From Vibrio crassostreae 9ZC13 (GTDB taxonomy: Bacteria > Pseudomonadota > Gammaproteobacteria > Enterobacterales > Vibrionaceae), in the NCBI RefSeq assembly GCF_000272045.2, contig NZ_AJYZ02000040.1:58249-122248 (forward strand): a DNA stretch of 64,000 nucleotides, read 5' to 3'. Both the position numbers and the translations under genes were made by a program. Each line of letters begins with the position of its first letter. Positions within the stretch are counted from its first letter, which is position 1. The notes under the pieces were generated by a model. It saw only the letters and a program-made list of their open reading frames with translations, had not been told where the DNA came from and ran no database searches. Of this stretch, positions 16,898 to 29,225 are shown piece after piece.

Positions 16898-18109
16898 ATG
16901 AATATTTCTAAATTTCAATTGGTCTACCTTGCAGTTCTTTCAATGCTTGGCTTTATTGCGACCGATATGTACCTTCCTGCATTTAAGGCAATGGAAGTTG
17001 ATTTCGCAACCGGCCCAGAGCAGATTGCCCTGTCTTTAACGGTATTCCTTGGCGGTATGGCAATGGGTCAGCTTCTTTGGGGTCTGGCGAGTGACAAGTA
17101 TGGTCACCGTAATACGCTGGCGGTTGGTCTTGTTATCTTTACTGCAGCTTCATTCGGCTTAGCATTCAGCACCGAGGTATGGCATCTACTGACACTGCGC
17201 TTCATTCAAGCGATCGGCGTATGTGCTCCTGCGGTAATCTGGCAAGCAATGGTTATCAAGCGTTACTCACAAAGCAGTAGCCAACAAATTTTTGCAACCA
17301 TCATGCCTTTGGTTGCGCTATCTCCTGCATTAGCACCTCAGCTAGGTGTGTTACTGGCGGATAGCTTTGGCTGGCACAGCATCTTCATCACATTAACCTT
17401 GATGGGTGCACTGCTAGTGGCGACAACAATGGCTCAACCAAAAGAAGCGCCTGAAGTAAAACAGACATCGATTAAGACAGACATCAAGATGTTGCTTAAA
17501 TCAAAGCCTTACATGGGTAATGTCTTAATGTTTGCTTCAGCATCTGCAGCGTTCTTCGCTTACCTAACGGGTATGCCAGAGATCATGGCTCAACTAGGTT
17601 ATGAAGCAAAAGACATCGGTTTGAGCTTTATCCCACAAACAATCGCGTTCATGGCGGGTGGTTACTTCGGTAAGCAAGCAGTGAAGAAATATGGCGATGG
17701 CGTTGTACTAAGAAACCTTATCGGTTTGTTCAGTGTAGCGGCGATGCTTATCTTTATCGCATCACAGTGGGAACTGACGTCAATCTGGCCTCTACTTGCG
17801 CCTTTCTGTTTGATTGCTGTCGCAAACGGCGCACTTTACCCAATCGTAGTAAACCGTGCTCTATCAAGCGCTAAACAAAGCCCAGCAACAGCTGCTGGTC
17901 TACAAAACAGCCTGCAAATCAGTATCAGTGGCCTATCAAGTGCATTGGTCGCGGCAATGGCTAGCCAAGCACTAAGCGCGACGGGTATTGCCGTTGTGAT
18001 CTGTTTGGGTGCGTTGTGGGTTGGCTATATTGTTTCGAACAAAGAGCTTTCTGAACACTTCGCGACACCTGACAACTCTCGAGTAGTCGCTGACGAGAAA
18101 CAAGACTAG
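16898..18109 (+). CDS. punC: purine nucleoside transporter PunC (YdhC), MFS
   Basis: 403-residue major facilitator of the Bcr/CflA drug-resistance-like branch, with about twelve membrane helices. The N-terminal ATDMYLPAFKAM and the loop GLASDKYGHRNTL (the G-x-x-x-D-x-x-G-R/H-R motif between helices 2 and 3) are clear. Sequence and context with punR match E. coli PunC, which imports adenosine and related purine nucleosides and was earlier annotated as a drug efflux pump. A central charged loop (PKEAPEVKQTSIKTDIK) separates the two six-helix halves. Monocistronic, with its own terminator. Confidence 0.87.
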   Translation: MNISKFQLVYLAVLSMLGFIATDMYLPAFKAMEVDFATGPEQIALSLTVFLGGMAMGQLLWGLASDKYGHRNTLAVGLVIFTAASFGLAFSTEVWHLLTLRFIQAIGVCAPAVIWQAMVIKRYSQSSSQQIFATIMPLVALSPALAPQLGVLLADSFGWHSIFITLTLMGALLVATTMAQPKEAPEVKQTSIKTDIKMLLKSKPYMGNVLMFASASAAFFAYLTGMPEIMAQLGYEAKDIGLSFIPQTIAFMAGGYFGKQAVKKYGDGVVLRNLIGLFSVAAMLIFIASQWELTSIWPLLAPFCLIAVANGALYPIVVNRALSSAKQSPATAAGLQNSLQISISGLSSALVAAMASQALSATGIAVVICLGALWVGYIVSNKELSEHFATPDNSRVVADEKQD

Positions 18110-18128
18110 TTTCTAAGTTAACGAAAAC

Positions 18129-18160
18129 AAAAAAGAGCGAGATTACTCGCTCTTTTTTTA
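18129..18160 (+). terminator. punC terminator
   Basis: Stem AAAAGAGCGAG/CTCGCTCTTTT with an ATTA loop and seven T. Confidence 0.92.
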
Positions 18161-18174
18161 TATCTAGATAAATA

Positions 18175-18205
18175 AGAAAAAGCCAGTAGCGGTACTACTG
18201 ACTTT
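18175..18205 (-). terminator. glmU terminator
   Basis: Read on the minus strand: AAAGTCAGTAG, loop TACCG, CTACTGGCTTTTTC. One mismatch in the stem. Confidence 0.75.
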
Positions 18206-18233
18206 CATTTAAATCATCTTATTTATTAAGAGA

Positions 18234-19595
18234 CTACTTTTTCTTAGTCGGACGCTGCCAGTCAGCAATCTTACGTTCTTTCGCACGGCTGATAACCAGC
18301 TCATTTTCAGAAACATCGCGTGTTACGGTAGAGCCAGCTCCAACGGTAGCACCATTACCAATCGTAACAGGCGCGATTAATTGGCTGTCTGAACCAACGA
18401 ATACGTCATCACCAATAATGGTCTTAAACTTATTCGCCCCATCGTAGTTACAAGTAATTGCACCCGCACCCACGTTTACGCGCTGACCAATTTCAGCATC
18501 CCCAAGATAAGTCAGGTGGTTGGCTTTAGAGCCTTCGCCAAGGCGAGTGTTCTTCACTTCAACAAAGTTACCGACGTGCGAATCGTTACGCATGTCTGCA
18601 CCAGGGCGTAGGCGAGTAAATGGACCAACCGTACAGTCTTCACCAACAGTCGCTCCTTCGATTACGCTGTATGGACGAATAACTGTGTTGTCATCGATCT
18701 CACAGTCTTTCAGCACGCAGCCAGTGCCGATAACCACGTTATCGCCAATGCTTACGCTGCCTTCGATGATAACGTTAGTATCAATCTCAACGTCCATACC
18801 GCACTGCAGTTCACCACGCAGATCAAAGCGGCTTGGGTCGCGTAGCATCACGCCTTGCTTCAATAGCTTATCGGCTTGCGTAGCTTGGTAAGCGCGCTCT
18901 AGGCGAGCCAGTTGCGAACGATCGTTAACGCCTTCCACTTCAATTGGGCTTACTGGGTGTACGGCTTCAACTGCACGACCTTCGTCGTGAGCCGCAGCGA
19001 TAACGTCAGTCAGGTAATATTCACCCTGTGCGTTGTCGTTGCTTAGACCTGACAACCAGCGCTTCAGATCGCCACCAGTCGCCACCATAACGCCGGTATT
19101 GATCTCTTTGATAAGCTTCTGCTCATCCGTTGCATCTTTCTGTTCAACGATAGCCACAACAGGGCCATTACGACGAATAATACGTCCGTAGCCCATCGGG
19201 TTGTCTAACACGACAGTAAGTAGCGCGATGCCACCGTTTGGTTGAGCGTCTAATAGGTTTTCAATGGTTTCAGGTGAGATTAGTGGAACATCACCGTAGA
19301 GCACCAATACTTTTTCATCATCAGCGAAATGTGCAGATGCTTGATCCACAGCGTGACCTGTGCCGAGCTGTTCAGCTTGCAGTGCCCAGTTTACAGATTC
19401 TTCAGCTAGAGTAGCCTTCATCTGATCACCACCGTGGCCGTAAACCAGGTTGATGTTTTGAGCGCCTAAACCATTACATGTATCGATAACATGCTTCACC
19501 ATTGGCTTACCCGCAAGTGTGTGCAGAACCTTTGGTGTGTTTGAATACATGCGAGTGCCTTTGCCCGCTGCGAGAATTACCGCGCTAAACTTCAT
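18234..19595 (-). CDS. glmU: bifunctional GlmU (glucosamine-1-P acetyltransferase / GlcNAc-1-P uridyltransferase)
   Basis: 453 residues; makes UDP-GlcNAc for peptidoglycan and lipopolysaccharide. The N-terminal nucleotidyltransferase domain opens [18 protein letters not shown] and contains LYGDVPLI and EINTGVM. The C-terminal half is a left-handed beta-helix of hexapeptide repeats (near 250-430) ending with the acetyltransferase loop [11 protein letters not shown] and [14 protein letters not shown] start at ATG 19595; the in-frame upstream extension is not conserved in the family. It stands alone between atpC and punC; in E. coli it is also next to the atp operon, with glmS, which is absent here. 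Confidence 0.96.
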   Translation of the reverse strand: MKFSAVILAAGKGTRMYSNTPKVLHTLAGKPMVKHVIDTCNGLGAQNINLVYGHGGDQMKATLAEESVNWALQAEQLGTGHAVDQASAHFADDEKVLVLYGDVPLISPETIENLLDAQPNGGIALLTVVLDNPMGYGRIIRRNGPVVAIVEQKDATDEQKLIKEINTGVMVATGGDLKRWLSGLSNDNAQGEYYLTDVIAAAHDEGRAVEAVHPVSPIEVEGVNDRSQLARLERAYQATQADKLLKQGVMLRDPSRFDLRGELQCGMDVEIDTNVIIEGSVSIGDNVVIGTGCVLKDCEIDDNTVIRPYSVIEGATVGEDCTVGPFTRLRPGADMRNDSHVGNFVEVKNTRLGEGSKANHLTYLGDAEIGQRVNVGAGAITCNYDGANKFKTIIGDDVFVGSDSQLIAPVTIGNGATVGAGSTVTRDVSENELVISRAKERKIADWQRPTKKK

Positions 19596-19724
19596 TGTAA
19601 ACCTATCCAACGTTATTTTTATTAAGCCGATATTGTAACCGTTTTTGGCCAAAAAATTAAATCGCAATAACCATTTAACCAGTAGTGATACGTAAAAGAA
19701 GCATTTTTGAGAATCTAAAAATGC

Positions 19725-19751
19725 AAAAAGGCGACCCTTAGGTCGCCTTTA
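19725..19751 (-). terminator. atp operon terminator
   Basis: On the minus strand TAAAGGCGACC, loop TAA, GGGTCGCCTTTTT. It ends the ATP synthase transcript after atpC. Confidence 0.92.
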
Positions 19752-19777
19752 TCTCAGAGTCTGTAATCTTAAAAAGA

Positions 19778-20200
19778 TTAACGACGCTGTTTTGTCAGTT
19801 CGATAACTCGTAACTGAGCAATGGCTTTAGCCAGTTCACCGGCCGCTTGTGCGAAGTCTATGTCGCCATGCTGATTTTGGATATTCTCCACAGCCTTGCG
19901 CTTAGCTTCTTCCGCCTTTGCTGCGTCTAGCTCTTCACCACGGATAGCTGTATCAGCCAGTACAGTTGCTGTACCAGGCTGAACTTCTACCATACCACCA
20001 GAAACATAAATGATTTCTTCGTGGCCGTGCTGCTTAACAATACGCACCATACCAGGCTTGATAGCGGTCAGCAGTGGAGTATGACCATGGAAAATACCAA
20101 GCTCACCCTCACTACCGGTCACCTGAAACGTCTCAACAAGGCCTGAGAAAATTTGTTTCTCTGCACTTACAACGTCTAGGTGAAAGGTTATTGCTGCCAT
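19778..20200 (-). CDS. atpC: ATP synthase F1 epsilon subunit
   Basis: 140 residues. N-terminal beta-sandwich ([20 protein letters not shown], then [22 protein letters not shown]) and a C-terminal helical hairpin that can extend to inhibit ATP hydrolysis. It forms the rotor foot with gamma. Last gene of the operon, 18 bases after atpD and before the terminator. Confidence 0.97.
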   Translation of the reverse strand: MAAITFHLDVVSAEKQIFSGLVETFQVTGSEGELGIFHGHTPLLTAIKPGMVRIVKQHGHEEIIYVSGGMVEVQPGTATVLADTAIRGEELDAAKAEEAKRKAVENIQNQHGDIDFAQAAGELAKAIAQLRVIELTKQRR

Positions 20201-20218
20201 ATCGCCTCCTAGTTAGCC

Positions 20219-21640
<1,422 letters not shown>

Positions 21641-21656
21641 TTAGTTTTACCTAAGC

Positions 21657-22523
21657 TTAAACCGCAGCTGCGCCTGAAACGATCTCAGAAAGTTCTTGTG
21701 TAATTGCCGCTTGACGCGCTTTGTTGTACACAAGTTCTAAGTCATCAATAATGTCACCAGCGTTATCTGTTGCTGATTTCATAGCAATCATTCGAGCCGC
21801 TTGCTCACAAGCAAGGTTCTCGACCACACCTTGATATACTTGAGATTCGACGTAGCGAACCAGTAGTGCATCTAGTAGTGGTTTTGGCTCAGGCTCATAA
21901 ATGTAGTCCCAAGCATGATCGCGTTTCATGTCTTCGCTGTCTGATTTAGGCAAAGGAAGTAATTGATCGATCGTTGGTTCTTGTACCATAGTGTTTTCAA
22001 ACTTGTTGAACACTACGAACAGGCGATCCAATTCGCCTTCATCATATTTCTTCAGCATAACGCTTACAGAGCCAATCAAGTCTTCAAGGCTTGGGCGATC
22101 GCCCAGACCAGAAACTTGAGCTGCTACTTTCGCGCCGCTGTTGTTGAAAAATGCTGTCGCTTTTGAACCTACAATTGCAAGTTCAACGTCAGCACCTTTC
22201 TCAGACCAATCTTTCATGTCGTTCATGGCTTTTTTGAACAAGTTAATGTTCAAACCACCACAAAGACCACGGTCTGTAGAAACGATGATGTAACCAACAC
22301 GTTTGGCTTCACGTTCCTCAAGATAAGGATGCTTATACTCGAGGCTACCATTAGCCAAATGACCGATCACTTTACGCATTGTTTCTGCATATGGACGAGT
22401 AGCTTCCATTGCGTCTTGAGAACGACGCATTTTTGAAGCTGCTACCATTTCCATTGCTTTCGTAATCTTCTGTGTGCTTTTAACACTACCGATTTTATTA
22501 CGTATCTCTTTTGCGCCGGCCAT
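21657..22523 (-). CDS. atpG: ATP synthase F1 gamma subunit
   Basis: 288-residue central rotor shaft. The N-terminal helix ([19 protein letters not shown]) and the C-terminal helix with [17 protein letters not shown] and [17 protein letters not shown] form the coiled coil. The GLCGGLN loop is near residue 90. Operon position between atpA and atpD. Confidence 0.97.
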   Translation of the reverse strand: MAGAKEIRNKIGSVKSTQKITKAMEMVAASKMRRSQDAMEATRPYAETMRKVIGHLANGSLEYKHPYLEEREAKRVGYIIVSTDRGLCGGLNINLFKKAMNDMKDWSEKGADVELAIVGSKATAFFNNSGAKVAAQVSGLGDRPSLEDLIGSVSVMLKKYDEGELDRLFVVFNKFENTMVQEPTIDQLLPLPKSDSEDMKRDHAWDYIYEPEPKPLLDALLVRYVESQVYQGVVENLACEQAARMIAMKSATDNAGDIIDDLELVYNKARQAAITQELSEIVSGAAAV

Positions 22524-22571
22524 CGTTACTCTCCGTTAATGGTATGAGGTGGCCCTAAGACCACCTACCAA

Positions 22572-24113
22572 TTACCAGGTCTGGGTTGCCTTGAAATCGT
22601 CAACAAGCTTCTTCAGCTCAGCTTCGATTTCTTTATTGAAAGCACCCGTTGTGTCGATCTGTGTTGCTAGATCGGCATATTGACCACGAGCAAACGACAG
22701 TAAAGCAGCTTCAAAGTCTAGAACTTTAGAAAGTTCAACGTCTTGAAGGTATCCACGCTCTGCAGCGAAGATTACTAGAGCTTGGTCAAATACAGACATA
22801 GGAGCGTATTGCTTCTGCTTCATCAGTTCTGTAACTTTTTGACCATGGTCTAGCTGCTTCTTAGTCGCTTCATCAAGATCCGAAGAGAACTGAGCAAATG
22901 CTGCAAGTTCACGGTATTGAGCTAGAGCAGTACGGATACCGCCAGATAGCTTCTTGATGATTTTAGTCTGCGCCGAACCACCTACACGAGAAACTGAGAT
23001 ACCAGGGTCAACAGCTGGACGTACGCCCGCGTTGAATAGCTCAGTTTGTAGGAAGATCTGACCATCGGTAATCGAGATTACGTTCGTCGGTACGAATGCA
23101 GATACGTCACCAGCTTGCGTTTCGATGATAGGAAGAGCAGTTAAAGAACCCGTCTTGCCTTTCACTTCGCCTTTAGTGAATTCTTCTACGTAGTGTTCGC
23201 TTACACGAGCAGCACGCTCTAGTAGACGAGAGTGAAGGTAGAAAACATCACCAGGGAACGCTTCACGACCTGGTGGACGCTTAAGCAGTAGTGAGATCTG
23301 ACGGTAAGCGACAGCTTGCTTAGATAGATCATCATAAACAATCAGTGCATCTTCACCGCGATCACGGAAGTATTCGCCCATCGCACAACCAGCATACGGT
23401 GCAAGGTATTGCAGCGCTGCAGATTCAGAAGCCGATGCAACAACAACAACAGTGTTTGCTAGTGCGCCGTGCTCTTCTAGTTTGCGAACTACGTTAGCAA
23501 TAGTCGACGCTTTTTGGCCGATAGCTACGTAAATAGAGAAAATACCAGAATCTTTTTGGTTAATAATCGCATCGATCGCCATTGCTGTTTTACCAGTCTG
23601 ACGGTCACCGATTACTAGTTCACGTTGACCACGACCGATAGGGATCATTGAGTCAACAGACTTGTAACCAGTTTGAACAGGTTGATCTACCGATTTACGG
23701 TCGATTACACCTGGTGCGATAATTTCTACAGGCGAAGTCAATTTAGCTTCGATTGGACCTTTACCATCAATTGGCTCACCTAGCGTGTTTACAACACGAC
23801 CAAGCATTTCAGGACCTACTGGTACTTCTAGAATACGACCAGTACCTGTAACTTTCATGCCTTCCTGTAGGTCAGCATACGGGCCCATTACAACAGCACC
23901 AACCGAATCACGGTTCAAGTTCAGTGCTAGAGCGTAACGGCCACCCGGTAGTTCGATCATTTCACCTTGCATCACGTCCGCTAGGCCGTGGATGCTAAGG
24001 ATGCCATCGCTTACAGAAACGATAGTACCTTCATTGCGAGCTTCACTAACAACGTCGAAAGATTCAATACGTTGTTTAATTAGATCGCTAATTTCAGTGG
24101 AATTAAGTTGCAT
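22572..24113 (-). CDS. atpA: ATP synthase F1 alpha subunit
   Basis: 513 residues, starting [19 protein letters not shown] at ATG 24113; the longer in-frame start at 24143 would run back into atpH. P-loop GDRQTGKT near 169-176, non-catalytic nucleotide site; [17 protein letters not shown] with the arginine finger near residue 373. Assembles as a hexamer with beta. Confidence 0.98.
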   Translation of the reverse strand: MQLNSTEISDLIKQRIESFDVVSEARNEGTIVSVSDGILSIHGLADVMQGEMIELPGGRYALALNLNRDSVGAVVMGPYADLQEGMKVTGTGRILEVPVGPEMLGRVVNTLGEPIDGKGPIEAKLTSPVEIIAPGVIDRKSVDQPVQTGYKSVDSMIPIGRGQRELVIGDRQTGKTAMAIDAIINQKDSGIFSIYVAIGQKASTIANVVRKLEEHGALANTVVVVASASESAALQYLAPYAGCAMGEYFRDRGEDALIVYDDLSKQAVAYRQISLLLKRPPGREAFPGDVFYLHSRLLERAARVSEHYVEEFTKGEVKGKTGSLTALPIIETQAGDVSAFVPTNVISITDGQIFLQTELFNAGVRPAVDPGISVSRVGGSAQTKIIKKLSGGIRTALAQYRELAAFAQFSSDLDEATKKQLDHGQKVTELMKQKQYAPMSVFDQALVIFAAERGYLQDVELSKVLDFEAALLSFARGQYADLATQIDTTGAFNKEIEAELKKLVDDFKATQTW

Positions 24114-24126
24114 GCTCCAATCCCCA

Positions 24127-24660
24127 TTAAGACTGCAATGCATCGCTCAGGCGGTCTAAACGACTGCGCGCTGAGTTATCGATGACTAGGTCTCCGGCTC
24201 GAATAATAACTCCACTAAGTAGAGTCTCATCTATACTGCAATTCAGCTGAACTTTGCGCGCAAGGCGCAGTTCCAATTTGCTGATAATGCTTGTGCGTTG
24301 TTCTTCAGAAAGTTCAACAGCTGAAGTAACTTCAACGTCGATCTCTTTCTCATACTCTTTTTTGAGTATAAAGAACTCTTTACAAACATCAGGAAAAGCC
24401 ATTAAGCGGCCATTCTCTGCCATCACTTTAATTAAGTTCTGGCCGAATTCATCAAATTGTTCGCCACAAATTACAATGAATACTTCAGCTAATTTTTCAG
24501 CAGTCATAGAACCGCTTAATAAATTGTGAACATCATCATTTTGTGCCACTTCGGCAGCAAAAGTAAGCATTTGACCCCATTGGTCTAGCTCACCTTTATC
24601 TACCGCAAAGTCAAACGCTGCTTTAGCATAGGGGCGTGCGATTGTAGTCAAATCAGACAT
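24127..24660 (-). CDS. atpH: ATP synthase F1 delta subunit
   Basis: 177 residues. N-terminal helical bundle ([19 protein letters not shown]) and the C-terminal signature [12 protein letters not shown] and [19 protein letters not shown]. It joins the top of F1 to the b-subunit stalk. Thirteen bases separate its stop from atpA. Confidence 0.97.
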   Translation of the reverse strand: MSDLTTIARPYAKAAFDFAVDKGELDQWGQMLTFAAEVAQNDDVHNLLSGSMTAEKLAEVFIVICGEQFDEFGQNLIKVMAENGRLMAFPDVCKEFFILKKEYEKEIDVEVTSAVELSEEQRTSIISKLELRLARKVQLNCSIDETLLSGVIIRAGDLVIDNSARSRLDRLSDALQS

Positions 24661-24675
24661 ATACAGCCCCTTGCT

Positions 24676-25146
24676 TTAAAGTTTTGCAGTAATGTTGTTA
24701 AGAAGATCATCGTGTACATCTTTATCGATTGTACGCTCAAGGATTTTCTCAGCACCAGCTATAGCCAGAGTTGCGACTTGTTTGCGCAGGTCATCACGGG
24801 CACGTGTACGCTCTGCTTCAATTTCTGCTTCAGCTTGCGCTAAGATTTTCTGGCGTTCTGCCTGAGCTTCTTCGCGTGCTTCATCAATAATTTGAGCTTT
24901 ACGTTTGTTTGCCTGATCAATAACCTCAGTTGCAGTGCGCTTTGCTTCTTTCATTTGCTCAGAAGCGTTGGCTTGTGCCAGGTTCAAGTCTTTAGCAGCG
25001 CGTTCAGCGGCTACAAGACCGTCAGCAATTTTTTTCTGACGTTCTTCAATTGCTTGCATGATTGGTGGCCATACATATTTCATGCAGAACCAAACAAACA
25101 GCGAAAAAGCAATTGCTTGACCTAGCAGAGTTGCGTTCATATTCAC
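24676..25146 (-). CDS. atpF: ATP synthase Fo subunit b
   Basis: 156 residues: one N-terminal membrane segment ([18 protein letters not shown]) and a long charged, alanine-rich coiled coil, the peripheral stalk dimer. The ATG at 25146 gives [10 protein letters not shown]; the second ATG two codons on gives MNATLLGQ and cannot be excluded as the start. Confidence 0.96.
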   Translation of the reverse strand: MNMNATLLGQAIAFSLFVWFCMKYVWPPIMQAIEERQKKIADGLVAAERAAKDLNLAQANASEQMKEAKRTATEVIDQANKRKAQIIDEAREEAQAERQKILAQAEAEIEAERTRARDDLRKQVATLAIAGAEKILERTIDKDVHDDLLNNITAKL

Positions 25147-25205
25147 AACAGCTACCCCTCGTTAAGAATCAACTACAAAAATTTAATTAACTATTAAAGA
25201 GTTAA

Positions 25206-25463
<258 letters not shown>

Positions 25464-25512
25464 TTACGTTCTCCGATTAACATTAATAGTTAGAATAAAG
25501 CTTAAAAATTTT

Positions 25513-26313
<801 letters not shown>

Positions 26314-26318
26314 TCATC

Positions 26319-26708
26319 CTATTTTTTATTGTTAATGAAAAGCACTGGCGCAAAGATATTAATACCTAGAACCAGTAAATAGGTCAGTTTGAGGGGAATT
26401 AATTCCACCTGCATATACATGTAGACAATAGAGAATAGTAGAACTGTGATAAGGATCTTTAGTGCTTCACCTGCATAGAACGACGCCGCAACTAACTTAG
26501 TTGCGCGAGCTCCACAAAATAGGAAAGCACACACACAAAAAACCACATTCGCGATGACAAAAATACCGCCACCAACCAATGCAGCAAAACCCCAATCAGG
26601 ATTAACAGCTAAACCTAACCCTATCGCCACTAATATAACCGCGCTAAGCTCGATCAATAACATTTGCTTTGCAAGCACTCGTCCTGGTCTTGCTAACGCC
26701 GCTACCAT
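26319..26708 (-). CDS. atpI: ATP synthase assembly factor AtpI
   Basis: About 129 residues with four membrane segments (LLIELSAVILVAIGLGLAV first). It helps assemble the c ring and is not needed for catalysis. I use ATG 26708 (MVAALARPGR), with AGAGGAA seven bases upstream; an in-frame GTG at 26732 overlaps that region and is less likely. First gene of the atp operon, 8 bases before atpB. Confidence 0.9.
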   Translation of the reverse strand: MVAALARPGRVLAKQMLLIELSAVILVAIGLGLAVNPDWGFAALVGGGIFVIANVVFCVCAFLFCGARATKLVAASFYAGEALKILITVLLFSIVYMYMQVELIPLKLTYLLVLGINIFAPVLFINNKK

Positions 26709-26899
26709 GTATTCGTTCCTCTTTAAGCCCACTTTACCACTCGCTTAAAAGCGTGCTGAGAAATTGGCGAAAATTATACGTTCAGCCAAATTGATTGCAA
26801 TAAGAATGCAGCAATCATTTACATTTCTGTATACAAACCGACAACTTTTGTAAGAAATTACTTGTTTATTACATAATTGACCTAAATCAATTATCTCAT
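26709..26899. other. parB-atpI intergenic region, presumed atp promoter
   Basis: AT-rich 190-bp gap upstream of the nine-gene atp operon. No clear terminator follows parB, so some read-through from the parAB/mnmG transcript is likely. I cannot pick out a convincing promoter pair. Confidence 0.5.
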
Positions 26900-27781
26900 T
26901 TAGTACTCTAGTTTAGCAATAAGTTGCTCTAATTTGTGAGGCTCATCAAGAGTAATTGTCACTTTTGACTTACCGCTAACAGAACGAGTAACTGAAACGT
27001 TTGCTTGCAATTTTTCCGTGAGTCTTCGTGAAAGTTCGATGGCCTCAGTGTCTTCGGGCTTCGATTCCGCTTCAACGTCTGGTTTTAAGCACTTTTTGAC
27101 AAGTTGCTCAGTTTGACGCACGGTCATTTTTTTGGTTGCTGCAGTATTCGCTGCCTCAACCTGGGTAACACCTTCAAGTGCAAGCAGTGCTCTAGCATGC
27201 CCCATTTCTAGTTGTTTACTGGAAACTAAACCTTTTACTTCATTTTCGAGCTGATTTAGACGTAATAAGTTACTAACGGTAGCTCTGGATTTACCAATCA
27301 CATCGGCGACCTGCTGATGTGTCAGTGAAAACTCGTTCTGCAAGCGCTCTAGCGCTTGTGATTCTTCGATAACATTCAGATCTTCACGTTGAATGTTCTC
27401 GATCAATGCCATCGCAATCGCGGCCTTGTCTTCTACTCTCTTGATCAAGCATGGAACTTGTTTAAGACCAGCTTGACGAGCCGCTCTCCAACGACGTTCA
27501 CCAGCAATAATCTCAAACTGGTCGTGCGCCAATGGGCGAACTACGATCGGTTGGATAATGCCTTGAGATTGAATTGATGCTGCCAGCTCTTCTAGCGCTT
27601 CAGGCGCAATATCCTTACGCGGTTGATATACACCAGGCTTCAAGCAACCAACAGCCAGTTCAATAAGCTCACCATCAGCCGACAACGCCTGACTATGAGA
27701 AGCAACTTGCTGTTTTTCACGAGCCAATGAGCTAGTTGCAAGCAATGCATCTAGCCCTTTTCCTAAACCACGCTTAGACAT
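26900..27781 (-). CDS. parB: chromosome partitioning protein ParB (ParB1)
   Basis: 293 residues. The order is a basic N-terminus (SKRGLGKGLDALLA), the ParB/Srx CTP-binding domain with GERRWRAARQAGL near residue 94, the helix-turn-helix LTHQQVADVIGKSRATVSNLLRL near 150-175 that reads parS, and a C-terminal dimer domain. It loads as a clamp at parS and spreads. Twenty-three bases after parA; the pair is the large-chromosome type found near gidAB in vibrios. Confidence 0.96.
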   Translation of the reverse strand: MSKRGLGKGLDALLATSSLAREKQQVASHSQALSADGELIELAVGCLKPGVYQPRKDIAPEALEELAASIQSQGIIQPIVVRPLAHDQFEIIAGERRWRAARQAGLKQVPCLIKRVEDKAAIAMALIENIQREDLNVIEESQALERLQNEFSLTHQQVADVIGKSRATVSNLLRLNQLENEVKGLVSSKQLEMGHARALLALEGVTQVEAANTAATKKMTVRQTEQLVKKCLKPDVEAESKPEDTEAIELSRRLTEKLQANVSVTRSVSGKSKVTITLDEPHKLEQLIAKLEY

Positions 27782-27804
27782 TGAGCGAATTCCTTTGGTT
27801 GGAC

Positions 27805-28578
27805 CTATACTGGGACTTCTTCACGACGCAACATTTCGCCAGCAAGAGCAAGGTAAGCCTTAGCTCCTGCGGAATATTTGTCGTAGTACATTGCTGGCTT
27901 GCCGTGACTCGGGGCTTCTGCCAGACGCACATTTCTAGGGATCACAGTTCGGTAGACTTTGCTACCAAAGTGTTTTTTGAGTTGATCAGATACTTCGTTC
28001 GATAAGCGGTTGCGAGGATCGTACATAGTACGCAGAAGACCTTCGATCTTCAGGTTCTCGTTTACAACAGCCGCTAGCTTACTGATGGTATCCATCAATG
28101 CAGTCAAACCTTCCAAAGCAAAGTATTCACATTGCATAGGAACCAATACGGAGTCGGCCGCAGCCATCGCGTTGATTGTAAGAAGGTTTAATGAGGGCGG
28201 GCAATCAATAAAGATGAAATCATAGTTATTGCGAATGGGTTCGAGTGCATTTTTTAAACGAACTTCACGAGCAAACACTTCCATCAGCTTGATTTCTGCC
28301 GCAGTAACATCACCGTTCGCGGCGATGAGGTCATAATTGCCAGATGTACTCCGGCAAACCACCTCATCAAATGGGGTGTCTTCAACCAACAAATCGTAAG
28401 CTGTTGCTTCAACTTGATACTTGTCGACACCGCTCGCCATAGTGGCATTACCTTGAGGATCGAGGTCAACAACCAATATCTTGCGTTTTGTTGCCGCCAT
28501 TGATGCTGCTAAATTAATGCAAGTTGTTGTTTTTCCTACGCCACCCTTCTGGTTGGCAATTGCTACGATTCTACCCAC
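27805..28578 (-). CDS. parA: chromosome partitioning ATPase ParA (ParA1/Soj)
   Basis: 257-residue Walker-type ATPase. The deviant Walker A is KGGVGKTT at 11-18, Walker B FIFIDCPPSLNLLT is near 125. With ParB it pulls the duplicated origin to the new pole. GTG start at 28578 (GTG GGT AGA ATC). Fourteen bases after rsmG, so probably one transcript mnmG-rsmG-parA-parB. Confidence 0.96.
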   Translation of the reverse strand: MGRIVAIANQKGGVGKTTTCINLAASMAATKRKILVVDLDPQGNATMASGVDKYQVEATAYDLLVEDTPFDEVVCRSTSGNYDLIAANGDVTAAEIKLMEVFAREVRLKNALEPIRNNYDFIFIDCPPSLNLLTINAMAAADSVLVPMQCEYFALEGLTALMDTISKLAAVVNENLKIEGLLRTMYDPRNRLSNEVSDQLKKHFGSKVYRTVIPRNVRLAEAPSHGKPAMYYDKYSAGAKAYLALAGEMLRREEVPV

Positions 28579-28592
28579 TATGGCCTCGCTGA

Positions 28593-29225
28593 TTATCCCT
28601 GACGCGATAAAGTAACTAGATGACGCTCTCCATCAAGCTCTGGCACTTGCAAAGCTTTAATGTCTGTCACTGAACACCATTCAGGTAACAGGTCGATTTC
28701 GTCTCTAGGATGTTGTCCCTTAAGAGCCAAAAATACACCGGATTGCTCTTTAGGTAAATGGTGACACCACTCTACCATGTCTGTCATTGACGCAAATGCA
28801 CGACTGAGCACTGCATCAAACTTTTCTTCTGGTTGAAATTCTTCAACGCGACTTTGAACCGGTACCACGTTGTCGATACCCAGCTCATGAATCACCTGTT
28901 TGATAAAACGAATACGCTTACCTAGGCTGTCTAGCAAGTAAAACTCGCTGTCTGGATTCATGATTGAGAGCGGAATCCCAGGAAGACCAGGTCCCGTACC
29001 CACATCGATAAAGCGCTTACCTTGTAAGTGAGTGCTAACAATGATGCTATCTAAGATATGTTTCACCATCATTTCTTGTGGGTCACGAACTGATGTTAGG
29101 TTATAAGCTTTGTTCCACTTGTTCAGTAACTCAACGTAGCCAACCAACTGGCCACGTTGTTTTTCAGATACTTCAAGTTCAGTCTGGCCAATAAGGTGAT
29201 CCAGTTTTTCGCGTAATGCGCTCAT
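28593..29225 (-). CDS. rsmG: 16S rRNA m7G527 methyltransferase RsmG
   Basis: 210 residues; the SAM-binding motif [17 protein letters not shown] lies near 68-84, and the C-terminal [15 protein letters not shown] block is typical of the family. Loss gives low-level streptomycin resistance in known bacteria. The start codon overlaps the mnmG stop (TAATG), a translational coupling signal. Confidence 0.96.
   Translation of the reverse strand: MSALREKLDHLIGQTELEVSEKQRGQLVGYVELLNKWNKAYNLTSVRDPQEMMVKHILDSIIVSTHLQGKRFIDVGTGPGLPGIPLSIMNPDSEFYLLDSLGKRIRFIKQVIHELGIDNVVPVQSRVEEFQPEEKFDAVLSRAFASMTDMVEWCHHLPKEQSGVFLALKGQHPRDEIDLLPEWCSVTDIKALQVPELDGERHLVTLSRQG

Noticed and set aside
16898..18109. Multidrug efflux pump (Bcr/CflA) annotation
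   Set aside because: The divergent PunR-like regulator and the closer match to YdhC make purine nucleoside import the better call.
18520..18891. A 123-codon plus-strand frame inside glmU
   Set aside because: Antisense shadow of the hexapeptide-repeat region; no independent signals.
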